From assembly GCF_025244765.1 (NCBI RefSeq), contig NZ_CP104209.1, positions 992,001-1,056,000 of the forward strand: 64,000 bases of DNA, read 5' to 3'. This DNA is from Empedobacter stercoris. Lineage in GTDB: Bacteria > Bacteroidota > Bacteroidia > Flavobacteriales > Weeksellaceae. Shown here in pieces: positions 18,881-28,196 of the stretch. The notes beneath the pieces are model-generated. The model had not been told where the DNA came from and did not search any database. It was given only the letters and a program-made list of their open reading frames with translations. Numbering within the stretch: the stretch's first letter is position 1; every line of letters begins with the position of its first letter. A program made the translations under genes and the position numbers.

Positions 18881-20452
18881 TTATCTGGCAATATTCACTG
18901 CACGAGTTTCACGAATTACAGTTACACGAACTTGACCTGGATAAGTCATTTCGTTTTGAATTTTATCTGAAATTAAGAAAGATAATTCAGCTGCTTTTGT
19001 ATCATCAACTTTATCACTTTCTACAATTACACGCAATTCACGCCCGGCTTGTATAGCATATGCTTTTTCAACTCCGTCAAAATTAAGTGCAGTCGCTTCT
19101 AAATCTTTTAAACGTTGCATGTACGACTCTACAACTTGACGACGCGCACCTGGACGAGCTCCAGAGATACTATCCGCAACTTGTACAATTGGCGAAAGCA
19201 ATGATGTCATTTCAATTTCGTCGTGGTGTGCTCCAATCGCATTAATTACATCTGGATGTTCACCATATTTCTCTGCCCATTGCATCCCCAAAATAGCGTG
19301 TGGCAATTCTGATTCTTGCTCCGGTACTTTACCAATATCATGTAACAAACCTGCACGTTTCGCTAATTTAGGATTTAACCCTAATTCTGCAGCTAACGTT
19401 CCTGCTAAATTTGCAACCTCACGAGAGTGTTGTAACAAGTTTTGACCGTAAGAAGAACGATATTTCATGCGCCCAACGATACGAACCAAATCTTTATGTA
19501 AACCATGAATTCCTAAATCAAGGATCGTTTTCTTACCAACTTCGATGATTTCATCCTCAATTTGTTTAGTTGTTTTTGCAACAACTTCTTCGATACGAGC
19601 TGGATGAATACGACCATCGGTTACTAAACGGTGCAAAGATAAACGAGCTATTTCACGTCGAACAGGATCAAAACAAGAAAGGATAATCGCTTCTGGTGTA
19701 TCGTCTACAATTACCTCAACTCCTGTTGCAGCTTCTATTGCACGAATGTTACGACCTTCACGACCAATAATACGTCCTTTGATTTCGTCAGATTCGATAT
19801 TAAATACAGACACTGCATTTTCTATTGCTTGTTCCGTTCCGATACGTTGAATAGAAGAAATAACAATCTTACGTGCCTGATTTTTAGCATCTAACTCAGC
19901 ATCTTCCATAATTTCTTGAATATGCGCTTGAGCTTTTGTTCTCGCTTCATCTTTCAAAACTTCAATCAATTCAGCACGAGCTTCATCAGCAGAATAATTT
20001 GATATTTTTTCAAGGATTTCTACTTGTTTTTTGTGCATAGTATCCACTTCCTTTTGCTTAATGTTAAGCTTTTCAGTGCGTGATTGTATATTTCCTTTCT
20101 CAGATTTAATCTGATCTTTTTGTTTCTGAATATCTGCTAAGTCCGTTTTGATTCTCTCTTCACGTTCTTTTACTTTAAGCTCAGCATCAGCTACTTTTCT
20201 TTCGCGTTGATTAACAACTTCTTCGTGTTTAGATTTTAATTCTAAAAATTTTTCTTTTGCTTGAAAAATTTTCTCTTTTTTAATCGCTTCTCCATCTTTT
20301 TCAGCATCACTAATCAAATTTTGTGCTTTGCGAGTAGCTTCATCAATCAGTTCTTGATTTTGCTTATCAACTGATTTTTTTGATAAGAAATATCCTACCG
20401 CCGCACCTATGATTAATGTAACAATTGCAATAATTATTGTCATTGGTTCCAT
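18881..20452 (-). CDS. rny: Ribonuclease Y
   Basis: 523 residues. A membrane-anchored endoribonuclease of mRNA decay. One N-terminal membrane helix (residues 5-25, with [18 protein letters not shown]) is followed by a long coiled coil to about 200, a KH domain ([19 protein letters not shown], about 228), and an HD domain with LLHDIGK near 368. Full length for the family. It follows 6S RNA and zapA on the same strand. Confidence 0.97.
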   Translation of the reverse strand: MEPMTIIIAIVTLIIGAAVGYFLSKKSVDKQNQELIDEATRKAQNLISDAEKDGEAIKKEKIFQAKEKFLELKSKHEEVVNQRERKVADAELKVKEREERIKTDLADIQKQKDQIKSEKGNIQSRTEKLNIKQKEVDTMHKKQVEILEKISNYSADEARAELIEVLKDEARTKAQAHIQEIMEDAELDAKNQARKIVISSIQRIGTEQAIENAVSVFNIESDEIKGRIIGREGRNIRAIEAATGVEVIVDDTPEAIILSCFDPVRREIARLSLHRLVTDGRIHPARIEEVVAKTTKQIEDEIIEVGKKTILDLGIHGLHKDLVRIVGRMKYRSSYGQNLLQHSREVANLAGTLAAELGLNPKLAKRAGLLHDIGKVPEQESELPHAILGMQWAEKYGEHPDVINAIGAHHDEIEMTSLLSPIVQVADSISGARPGARRQVVESYMQRLKDLEATALNFDGVEKAYAIQAGRELRVIVESDKVDDTKAAELSFLISDKIQNEMTYPGQVRVTVIRETRAVNIAR

Positions 20453-20474
20453 AGTTTATGTAATGTTTATATAT

Positions 20475-20662
20475 AAAAAAACCTACATTAGTAAAGTATG
20501 TTTTGAGTTAACTCCTGTAAACAGGATTTGAGTTAGTCCGTTAGTCAAGTATCCGCTGTCAAATAAATGAACCTATAAAGGTTGCGGCCCGCTTTCCGAA
20601 CGGTGTTCACTCGGTAACAAAACTAGTGTTGAGTTAACCAAAATAGCTAGAACTAATGTAGG
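20475..20662 (-). ncRNA. ssrS: 6S RNA
   Basis: On the minus strand an 11-nt 5' end CCTACATTAGT (20652-20662) pairs perfectly with ACTAATGTAGG (20482-20492), closing an RNA of about 181 nt that ends in seven Us. The interior is largely self-complementary, with partly repeated GAGTTAACTC-like segments around an open centre, as in 6S RNA that imitates a melted promoter. The place right after zapA is the classic 6S location in many bacteria. 6S RNA binds housekeeping RNA polymerase in stationary phase. Confidence 0.8.
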
Positions 20663-20676
20663 AATATTGTTTATTG

Positions 20677-20694
20677 GACAGTTTTATAACTGTC
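20677..20694. other. Short stem-loop between zapA and 6S RNA
   Basis: GACAGTT/AACTGTC, 7 bp with a 4-nt loop, 13 bp after the zapA stop. It has no U tract on the minus strand, so it is more likely a processing or stability element than a terminator. Confidence 0.4.
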
Positions 20695-20707
20695 AGAACT
20701 TCTCTTT

Positions 20708-20998
20708 TTATTTTACGATTGACTGATCAATCAATTCTAATAACTTCGAAATGCGCTCTGTTGTCATTTCTTCATTATCTTTCACTTGCTTTTTCAGTTT
20801 TGCTTCGCGTAAAGCTAATTGAATTGTCACCATTGCAAGTGCGTCTTGTTTGTCAGAAACAGCGTACTTTTGTTCAAATTGTTTCAAAATACTATTTATT
20901 TCTTCTGCACAAGAAAGTAACATTTCTTCTTCATCAGAATTAATCGTCATGGGATAATGACGTGAAGCAATTTTTATCTCAATTCGTTGAGTTGACAT
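20708..20998 (-). CDS. zapA: Cell division protein ZapA
   Basis: 96 residues. ZapA binds FtsZ and bundles filaments in the Z ring. N-terminal segment RIEIKIASRHYPMTINSDEEEMLLSCAEEIN is the ZapA globular head; a helix follows with a predicted coiled coil to the C-terminus. It starts 9 bp after an upstream coiled-coil gene and precedes 6S RNA. Confidence 0.9.
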   Translation of the reverse strand: MSTQRIEIKIASRHYPMTINSDEEEMLLSCAEEINSILKQFEQKYAVSDKQDALAMVTIQLALREAKLKKQVKDNEEMTTERISKLLELIDQSIVK

Positions 20999-21007
20999 TC
21001 TTTTTTA

Positions 21008-21352
21008 TTAATTATTAGTTTTAATTTGAGCGATGCACGTATCGACTTCTTTGATTAACTTGTTCATTCTTTGCTTCATCATTTGTTTATACTCCTGATT
21101 TCCGCTCATTGCATTAACGACTTTTAATCGTTTTACTTCTTCATTTAAATTTAAGTTATTCGCTTGCGAATCTCTCAATTTATTTTTTAATCTGGCATTA
21201 TCCTCTTTCAAAGAATTGATTTCATTTTGTAATTTTTCCAATTCTTGAATCGAGTTTTCTGCGTCTTTCAATATATCTTTATAATTCCCAAGTTGGCCTA
21301 AAACACTTAAAACCTTGTTTTCAAGTTCATTAAATTTTACCATTTTTTCCAT
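21008..21352 (-). CDS. Small coiled-coil protein upstream of zapA (possible ZapB-like partner)
   Basis: 114 residues, almost entirely coiled coil: leucines at heptad spacing from ELENKVLSVLGQLGNYKDIL through LKEDNARLKNKLRD. No other domain. The 9-bp gap to zapA shows co-transcription. A Z-ring accessory role like ZapB is inferred from position and shape only. The start could be either Met1 or Met4. Confidence 0.75.
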   Translation of the reverse strand: MEKMVKFNELENKVLSVLGQLGNYKDILKDAENSIQELEKLQNEINSLKEDNARLKNKLRDSQANNLNLNEEVKRLKVVNAMSGNQEYKQMMKQRMNKLIKEVDTCIAQIKTNN

Positions 21353-21722
21353 CTCCTGAGAATTTCTATTATCCTAGCTTCTATTGCAAAAATAGTATTT
21401 TTTTACATCTAATCAATACAAAAACCTAAATATTATCAGTTTTTTTTTATTCATTTGACAAATAGATATTTACTCTCTTATTCTGCTTTATCTATCTGTT
21501 TTTATCCACACTTACAGTAAACTTCTAATAACGGAAAAACAAATAATACAAATCATACTTATTTTTTTAATTAATCCTATTCACTTTTACAATTTACAAC
21601 ATTTAAAACTTAATTTTAGAAAAAATTATCTCTAAATAATTTTTAAAAATTCTAAAGATTAATGATGTTTGTAGAAGAATTAGTTTACATTTAACTAATT
21701 TGTTAATTATTGAATAGAAAAA
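21353..21722. other. 370-bp divergent intergenic region
   Basis: AT-rich spacer between the divergent zapA operon and the M23 peptidase gene; it must hold promoters for both. I find TTTG-containing stretches near 21667 and 21700 but no spaced pair that fits the consensus, and no hairpin, repeat or ORF. Confidence 0.5.
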
Positions 21723-23414
21723 ATGAACGTGATTAAACCAATTTTACTAAACCTATTACTATGTTCTACTGTTTTTGGACAACGAGCAGAACAACCGAAG
21801 GCAGACAGTTATCCCAAAAATATATTTCAGAATCCATTAGAAATCACCAATTATTTATCAGGTAATTTCGGAGAGCTTCGTAGCAATCATTTTCATGCTG
21901 GACTTGATATAAAAACACAACAACGAGAAGGTTTAAAAGTAAACGCAATTGGAGACGGTTATATTTCTCGTATCAATGTTTCGCCAACAGGCTACGGAAA
22001 TGCACTTTATATCGATCATCCAAATGGATACACTTCTGTTTATGCACATTTGAGAGAATTTACACCAGAATTACAAGCTTATGTGCGTAAACAACAATAT
22101 GCGAAAGAAACCTTTAAAATTGAATTACATCCAAAAACAAATGAAATTCCTGTAAAAGCAGGAGATTTGATTGCTCTTTCAGGAAACTCTGGTAGTTCTG
22201 GCGGTCCGCATTTACACTTCGAAATTCGTGATACAAAGACGGAAGAACCAATCAACCCCTTTTATTTTGGTTTTGATATTCCAGACACAAAAAAACCTTC
22301 TATTTTAGGACTATACGCTTACCCAATTAATGGTGAAGTGAATCAAAAAAATAATCGTATCGCTGTAGCAAATGGTGGATCTATTTCAGCTTCAGGAACG
22401 ATTGGATTTGGTATAAAAGCTTACGACAAGCACAATGGCGCAGAAAACAACAACGGTGTACATCAAATCAATATTTATGTAAATGATGAACCGATTTACA
22501 CCTTTACCTCAAACCGTTTTTCGTTTGATGAAGCCCGAGCTATAAATAGCACGTGTGACTATTCCGATATTCAGAAAAATAATAGTTGGGTGTATCAAGG
22601 ATTTGTGAAAGATGGAAATCCTGTGCGAATGTATTCTAATTTGAAGAATAACGGAATTTTAGAACTTGAAGATGGAAAATCGTATAAAGTAAAAATTGAT
22701 GTTTCTGATTATGCCGGAAATTTATCTTCGCAATCGTTTTTAGTCAATGGAAAATCGTTTGTAGAAAGTGTAAAAACTCCTGAAACAAATCCAATGTTAT
22801 GGAACAAAGAAAATCATTTCAAAAATCAAGGAATCGAAATCTTTTTTCCAAAAAATATCTTCTACGAAGATTTTGATTTAAGCTACAAATTCTCGAATGG
22901 GAAACATTGGGTTGGCGATTATTATATGCCAATTCATCAAACTTATACGCTTGCAATAGAACCTACAGCTGAGATTCCTACTGCACAATTAGACAAAGCT
23001 GTCATTGTTCGTGAGTATCAAAAAAGAGGCGTTTGGAAAAAAGATTATTTAACAACAACACTTAAAAATGGAAAGCTGGTTGCAAATCCAAAAGATTTTG
23101 GTGTTTTTTCTATTTTAATCGATAATACTAAACCGACAATTACTCCGTTAAATATCAAATCAGGTAGTCAATTTACTCAATCAAATGGTATTATTCGGTT
23201 TACAATAAATGATACACAATCTGGAATAAAAGACTACAAGGCTTATATAGATGGAAAATGGGTTTTAGCCGAATATGATCATAAAATTAAACGATTAACA
23301 ATTAATTTGAATAAAGAACAGATTTCGGTTGGCGACCATCAATTAGAATTAAACGTGAAAGATGAAAAAAACAACACAGCAACGTACTCTACAACATTCA
23401 AAAAGATTTCTTAG
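21723..23414 (+). CDS. M23 family metallopeptidase, secreted
   Basis: 563 residues. Signal peptide 1-19 (VIKPILLNLLLCSTVFG). LytM/M23 domain about 45-185 with the zinc ligands in SNHFHAGLDI (HxxxD) and GGPHLHFEIRD (HxH); the long C-terminal part looks like Ig-fold modules. Such enzymes cut peptide cross-links of peptidoglycan. Its last 53 bp overlap the start of the next gene in another frame. Confidence 0.9.
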   Translation: MNVIKPILLNLLLCSTVFGQRAEQPKADSYPKNIFQNPLEITNYLSGNFGELRSNHFHAGLDIKTQQREGLKVNAIGDGYISRINVSPTGYGNALYIDHPNGYTSVYAHLREFTPELQAYVRKQQYAKETFKIELHPKTNEIPVKAGDLIALSGNSGSSGGPHLHFEIRDTKTEEPINPFYFGFDIPDTKKPSILGLYAYPINGEVNQKNNRIAVANGGSISASGTIGFGIKAYDKHNGAENNNGVHQINIYVNDEPIYTFTSNRFSFDEARAINSTCDYSDIQKNNSWVYQGFVKDGNPVRMYSNLKNNGILELEDGKSYKVKIDVSDYAGNLSSQSFLVNGKSFVESVKTPETNPMLWNKENHFKNQGIEIFFPKNIFYEDFDLSYKFSNGKHWVGDYYMPIHQTYTLAIEPTAEIPTAQLDKAVIVREYQKRGVWKKDYLTTTLKNGKLVANPKDFGVFSILIDNTKPTITPLNIKSGSQFTQSNGIIRFTINDTQSGIKDYKAYIDGKWVLAEYDHKIKRLTINLNKEQISVGDHQLELNVKDEKNNTATYSTTFKKIS

Positions 23415-25800
23415 TACCATAAGTTTATCACTTTTGGGTGGAATTTTATTTGCGCAAACAGCACAAATTAATGGTAAAGTTGTCGACGAAAATAGAATAC
23501 CGATAAGCGATGCCGAAATTATCGTAAATGATCAATCATTTTTTACGGATCAAAATGGTAATTTCAAAATTGATATTCCGTCAAATGAATCGATTACAGT
23601 AACATTCAACAACAATGGTTATCATTCGTTTGCACAAACTTTTACGTTAAAGGATAAAAATAGAAAAGAAATATTTGTTCAATTAGTACCCGATGAAACT
23701 AATGCGATTCAATTGGGCGAAGCAACAATTTCATTTCAATCCAATACAAACAAACCTTTGCAAAGCACCGTTTTAAGTGCAGCACAAATGCAACAAGGAC
23801 CAAGTTTGACAGGTGGAGTTGCTGATTTATTAAAAACCTTGCCATTCGTTAACTCGAACACCGAATTGAGTTCGCAGTACATGGTTCGCGGAGGAAATTA
23901 TGACGAAAATTTAATTTACGTTAACGGAATAGAAGTGTACAAACCTCAACTTATTCGCGCTGGTGAACAAGAAGGTTTAGGCTTTGTAAATCCGTCAATG
24001 ACAGAATTCATCAACTTTTCCGCTGGTGGATGGGAAGCTAAATACGGCGACAAAATGTCATCCGTTTTAGATGTAACTTACAAACGTCCTAAAAAATTTG
24101 AAGGACAATTAGAAGCAAGTTTAATGGGTGGAAGTTTGACATTAGGTAGAGCTTCTAAAGACAAAAAACTTTCGGCTATTGTTGGTGCACGCTATCAGAA
24201 TAGAAATTTAATTTTAAACACCTTAAAAGGTGACACCAATTTCAACCCTGAATATTACGATGTACAAGCAAATATCAATTATAAATTAAATGACAAATGG
24301 AATGTTGCATTTTTAGGAACCATGTCACGTTCTCGCTACGAAATGTTTCCGATAAAACGTGAAACATATATCAATGCTGTAGATAATCCATTGTTATTAA
24401 CCGTTTATTACAACGGAAAAGAAGACGACAAATTTGCAACTGAAACGGGAAGTTTATCGTTTACCTATCAACCGAATTCTAAATTAGACTTAGGTTTAGA
24501 TGTTTTTGCATACCATTCGAAAGAAAGAGAATATTTTGATATTCAAGGTTCTTATTTTATTTCAGAAGTTGATGCCGATGGTAAAGCAACCTCAACCAAT
24601 GATGTTGGTTCTCAAATTGACCATGCACGAAATAATTTTGATGCATTGGTGGCGGGAATTCAACACAAGGGAAAGTATAAAATCAATGGAAACAATAATA
24701 TTGAATGGGGAGCAAAATTTCAACAAGAAGACATTCGCGATTTATTAGGTGAATGGCAAGCAATAGATTCGACGGGATATGTTGTGAATCCGAACCCTAA
24801 TCAAGGATTAAATTTAAGTTATTATGTTAATTCAAAAAATAATTTAAAAACCAATCGTTTTTCTGGTTACGCACAATACACGAGCAAATTCATGTGGAAC
24901 GATGCAAAAGTATTGTTCAATGCTGGTGTTCGAGCAGCTTATTGGGATTTTAACGAAGAAACAACGGTTTCACCTCGCGCACAAATTGCGATTAAACCAA
25001 ATTGGGAAAAAGATATGTTGTTCCGTTTTTCGACAGGTATTTATTATCAACCTCCCTTCTATCGCGAAATTCGTCGTTTAGATGGAAGTTTAAATGACAA
25101 AGTAAAATCACAACAATCTATACATTTTATTCTTGGAAACGATTACGAATTCAAGTGGATGGATCGTCCGTTCAAGTTAACATCTGAGGTTTATTATAAA
25201 ATCTTAAACGACCTGAATCCGTATTATGTAGACAATGTAAGAATTCGTTATACGGCAGACAATAACTCAAAAGGTTATGCTTACGGAGTTGATATGCGTT
25301 TATTTGGACAGTTTGTTCCAGGAATCGATTCTTGGTTCTCGGCATCGTACGCACGCGCTTATCAAAACATTGATGACAAAGGAAATATTCCGTTACCAAC
25401 AGATCCTCGATTCAAATTATCGGCGTTTTTCCAAGATTACATGGAGTTTTTACCATCTTTCAAGGTAAATGTTAATTTGATTTATGCATCTGGTTTACCG
25501 AACGGAGCACCTCAATTTGCTGATCCTTACCAATACCAAACAACGTTGACAGATTACAAACGCGTGGACATTGGTTTTGTAAAAGAAATTATCAATCAAA
25601 AAGACTTAAAACCATCAAGCGGAACATTTTGGAGTAATTTCAAAGAAATATCGATTGGTGTGGATGTTTTCAATGTGTTTGATATTAAAAATGAAATCAG
25701 TAATTCATGGATTCGTGATGTAAACTCTAACCGAGTTTATACAATGCCAAATTATTTGACAGGACGTTTCTTTAATGGAAAAATTAATTTTAAGTTTTAA
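23362..25800 (+). CDS. TonB-dependent receptor with carboxypeptidase-like N-terminal domain
   Basis: 812 residues. Signal sequence ends near LLGGILFAQ; then a CarboxypepD-like domain (AQINGKVVDENRIPISDAE, 33-115), a plug with LLKTLPFVNSNTELSSQYMVRGGNYDENLIYVNG broken here into its recognisable parts, and a 22-strand barrel ending in Phe (INFKF). It imports an unknown substrate across the outer membrane. The only possible start lies inside the M23 gene, giving a 53-bp overlap that suggests coupled translation. Confidence 0.9.
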   Translation: MKKTTQQRTLQHSKRFLSTISLSLLGGILFAQTAQINGKVVDENRIPISDAEIIVNDQSFFTDQNGNFKIDIPSNESITVTFNNNGYHSFAQTFTLKDKNRKEIFVQLVPDETNAIQLGEATISFQSNTNKPLQSTVLSAAQMQQGPSLTGGVADLLKTLPFVNSNTELSSQYMVRGGNYDENLIYVNGIEVYKPQLIRAGEQEGLGFVNPSMTEFINFSAGGWEAKYGDKMSSVLDVTYKRPKKFEGQLEASLMGGSLTLGRASKDKKLSAIVGARYQNRNLILNTLKGDTNFNPEYYDVQANINYKLNDKWNVAFLGTMSRSRYEMFPIKRETYINAVDNPLLLTVYYNGKEDDKFATETGSLSFTYQPNSKLDLGLDVFAYHSKEREYFDIQGSYFISEVDADGKATSTNDVGSQIDHARNNFDALVAGIQHKGKYKINGNNNIEWGAKFQQEDIRDLLGEWQAIDSTGYVVNPNPNQGLNLSYYVNSKNNLKTNRFSGYAQYTSKFMWNDAKVLFNAGVRAAYWDFNEETTVSPRAQIAIKPNWEKDMLFRFSTGIYYQPPFYREIRRLDGSLNDKVKSQQSIHFILGNDYEFKWMDRPFKLTSEVYYKILNDLNPYYVDNVRIRYTADNNSKGYAYGVDMRLFGQFVPGIDSWFSASYARAYQNIDDKGNIPLPTDPRFKLSAFFQDYMEFLPSFKVNVNLIYASGLPNGAPQFADPYQYQTTLTDYKRVDIGFVKEIINQKDLKPSSGTFWSNFKEISIGVDVFNVFDIKNEISNSWIRDVNSNRVYTMPNYLTGRFFNGKINFKF

Positions 25801-25811
25801 AAATATATTTA

Positions 25812-26182
25812 TTGAAACCTAAATCCCTTATTATTACCATTTTCAGTTTATTCTTCGGATGTAGTAATCTTAATGAAGATAAAACTTTAATACTTAAAAC
25901 TATTGAGAGTGAAAATTACAAGATAGAATGGTATATAAAAAGTGGACTTACTACAGTTTATCCTAATTATATAGATATCACTAATAAAATTGAACATAAA
26001 AAACACGAAATTGTCGTCATCTTGATATTTTAGATATTATTCTAATTGATAACGATAGTTTATTTATCATATATAATAAAAATGCGCAACTTTCTGAAAT
26101 TAGAAAAAATGATAAAAAACTGGGTTTAAAAATAATCCCAAAGAATTATCATATATATTATACAGGAAAAAGACATTATTAA
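25812..26182 (+). pseudogene. Frameshifted small lipoprotein gene
   Basis: Starts with TTG and a lipoprotein signal peptide (IITIFSLFFGC, lipobox Cys17). The frame stops at 26033, but the neighbouring frame continues sensibly from about 26000 as RHLDILDIILIDNDSLF... to a stop at 26182, giving about 123 residues in all. The shift falls at or near an A6 run (25998-26003). It may be a decayed gene or a recent homopolymer change. The family is unknown. Confidence 0.6.
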
Positions 26183-26227
26183 AAATAATATCAAAATTCA
26201 ATTCAAAAAAAACTTCATACATTTACC

Positions 26228-26262
26228 GAAGCACTTCTAAAGACAGAAGTGCTTCTTTTTTT
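26228..26262 (+). terminator. Terminator before grpE
   Basis: 11-bp stem GAAGCACTTCT/AGAAGTGCTTC, 6-nt loop, then T7. It separates the lipoprotein remnant from grpE. Confidence 0.85.
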
Positions 26263-26289
26263 ACTTAAAATCTGACAAAACGACACACT

Positions 26290-26901
26290 ATGGGCATTGG
26301 CAAACTATTTGATTCTATCAGAAACAAAAAAACGAATAAGAATATGTCTGACCAAAATATACACGAAGAATTAGAGAACGAAAACATTCAAGAGAACGTT
26401 CAAGAAACGGAAAACACTGTAGAACAGCCACAAGAAGAAACTTCTGGAAAGTCAGAATTAGAAATTATTAAAGAACAATTAGCAAAGGAGAAAGACCAAT
26501 ATTTGCGTTTATTTGCTGAGTTTGATAATTACAAAAAACGTACATCGCGTGAGCGTATGGATATTTTCAAAACAGCAAATAAAGAAGTGATTACATCTTT
26601 GTTACCTGTTTTAGATGATTTCGGTCGCGCATTAACTCAAATTGAAAAATCTGGAGACGACAGCTTACATCAAGGTGTTGAATTAATCAATAATAAATTA
26701 ATCGAAACGTTACGCGGAAAAGGTTTAAAAGAAATGGAAACCAAAGCTGGAGACGATTTTAATACTGATTTACATGAAGCTATCACACAAATACCTGCTC
26801 CAACAGAAGAGTTGAAAGGTAAAATTGTAGATATTGTAGAAACGGGTTATTTATTAAATGATGTGGTAGTTCGCTACGCAAAAGTTGTTGTTGGATTGTA
26901 A
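26290..26901 (+). CDS. grpE: Nucleotide exchange factor GrpE
   Basis: 203 residues. It releases ADP from DnaK in the heat-shock chaperone cycle. An acidic, disordered N-terminus is followed by a long helix (LAKEKDQYLRLFAEFDNYKKR) and the beta domain ending HEAITQIPAP...VVRYAKVVVGL. An alternative start is Met19 (MSDQN, 26344). It forms a two-gene unit with dnaJ, 14 bp apart; dnaK is not in the window. Confidence 0.95.
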   Translation: MGIGKLFDSIRNKKTNKNMSDQNIHEELENENIQENVQETENTVEQPQEETSGKSELEIIKEQLAKEKDQYLRLFAEFDNYKKRTSRERMDIFKTANKEVITSLLPVLDDFGRALTQIEKSGDDSLHQGVELINNKLIETLRGKGLKEMETKAGDDFNTDLHEAITQIPAPTEELKGKIVDIVETGYLLNDVVVRYAKVVVGL

Positions 26902-26915
26902 TTTAGATTAAGAAC

Positions 26916-28037
26916 ATGTCATCAAAAAGAGATTATTACGAAATATTAGGCGTAGATAAATCGGCAAATGCTGATGTTATCAAAAAAGCTTATCGTAAAC
27001 TTGCCATCAAATTTCACCCTGACAAAAATCCTGGTGACAAAGAGGCAGAAGAAAAATTTAAAGAAGCTGCAGAAGCTTACGAAATTTTAAGTGACGACCA
27101 AAAACGTGCACGTTACGACCAATTCGGACATGCTGGAATGGGCGGAGCTGCTGGCGGAGGATTCGGCGGAGGCGGAATGAACATGGAAGATATTTTCTCT
27201 CATTTCGGCGATATCTTTGGAGGTGGTGGATTCGGAGGCGGATTTGGAGGTCAATCTCGAGGTCCACGTCGAATGAAAGGTTCTGATTTGCGTATTCGCG
27301 TAAAATTGAACTTAGAAGAAATGGTAAACGGTTGCGAGAAAAAAGTAAAAGTTAAACGTTTCAAACAAGCTGAAGGTGTTACATCTAAAACATGTCCATC
27401 TTGTGGTGGTTCGGGACAACAGGTTCGCGTTACGAACACATTTTTAGGACAAATGCAGACTGCTACAACTTGTTCTACTTGTCAAGGTGTTGGAAAAGTT
27501 GCGGATAAAATTCCTTCAGGAGCAAATAATCAAGGTTTAATCAAAGTTGAGGAAACAATTGACCTGAAAATCCCAGCAGGAGCTAGAGAAGGAATTCAAT
27601 TGCAAGTTCGTGGAAAAGGTAACGATGCGCCTTTTGATGGTGTACCTGGGGATTTATTAGTTGTTATCGAAGAAGAAGAACACGACACATTAAAGCGTGA
27701 TGGAAACAACCTACATTTTGATTTGTATGTTTCTATTCCTGATGCTGTTTTAGGAGCTTCAAAAGAAATTCCAACAGTTAATGGAAAGGTAAAAATCAAA
27801 ATTGATAAAGGAACTCAATCTGGTAAAGTATTACGCCTAAAAGGTCAAGGTTTACCTGATCTTAACGGTTATGGAAAAGGTGATTTATTTGTTCATGTTA
27901 ACATTTGGACACCAACTCATTTATCAAAGGATCAAGAAGCGTATTTTGAAAAAATGAGAGATGACGATCATTTCTCACCAGAACCTTCTAAGAATGAGAA
28001 ATCATTTTTTGAACGTGTAAAAGATATGTTTCAGTAA
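26916..28037 (+). CDS. dnaJ: Chaperone protein DnaJ
   Basis: 373 residues. J domain 1-70 with the HPD motif in [10 protein letters not shown]; a Gly-rich linker 75-115; then substrate-binding domains. The zinc region carries only two CxxCxGxG motifs (CPSCGGSG and CSTCQGVG) where type I DnaJ usually has four; I recall the same reduced form in other flavobacteria, so it is not decay. It stimulates DnaK ATPase and delivers unfolded clients. Confidence 0.96.
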   Translation: MSSKRDYYEILGVDKSANADVIKKAYRKLAIKFHPDKNPGDKEAEEKFKEAAEAYEILSDDQKRARYDQFGHAGMGGAAGGGFGGGGMNMEDIFSHFGDIFGGGGFGGGFGGQSRGPRRMKGSDLRIRVKLNLEEMVNGCEKKVKVKRFKQAEGVTSKTCPSCGGSGQQVRVTNTFLGQMQTATTCSTCQGVGKVADKIPSGANNQGLIKVEETIDLKIPAGAREGIQLQVRGKGNDAPFDGVPGDLLVVIEEEEHDTLKRDGNNLHFDLYVSIPDAVLGASKEIPTVNGKVKIKIDKGTQSGKVLRLKGQGLPDLNGYGKGDLFVHVNIWTPTHLSKDQEAYFEKMRDDDHFSPEPSKNEKSFFERVKDMFQ

Positions 28038-28060
28038 TTAATAAATACTGAGTTTTATAA

Positions 28061-28091
28061 AGCATCCAAACAAAATTTGGATGCTTTTTTT
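28061..28091 (+). terminator. grpE-dnaJ terminator
   Basis: 10-bp stem AGCATCCAAA/TTTGGATGCT with a 5-nt loop, followed by T6. Confidence 0.85.
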
Positions 28092-28196
28092 ATCTAATTA
28101 TTTATTTAATAACATCATTTTTATTTATTTGTCGTATTAATTAGTCATTAATTAAAAAAATAATATAACTTTATTTAAATTAATAACACTATACAA

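Noticed and set aside
26916-27439. Minus-strand ORFs opposite dnaJ
   Set aside because: Shadows of a highly conserved gene.
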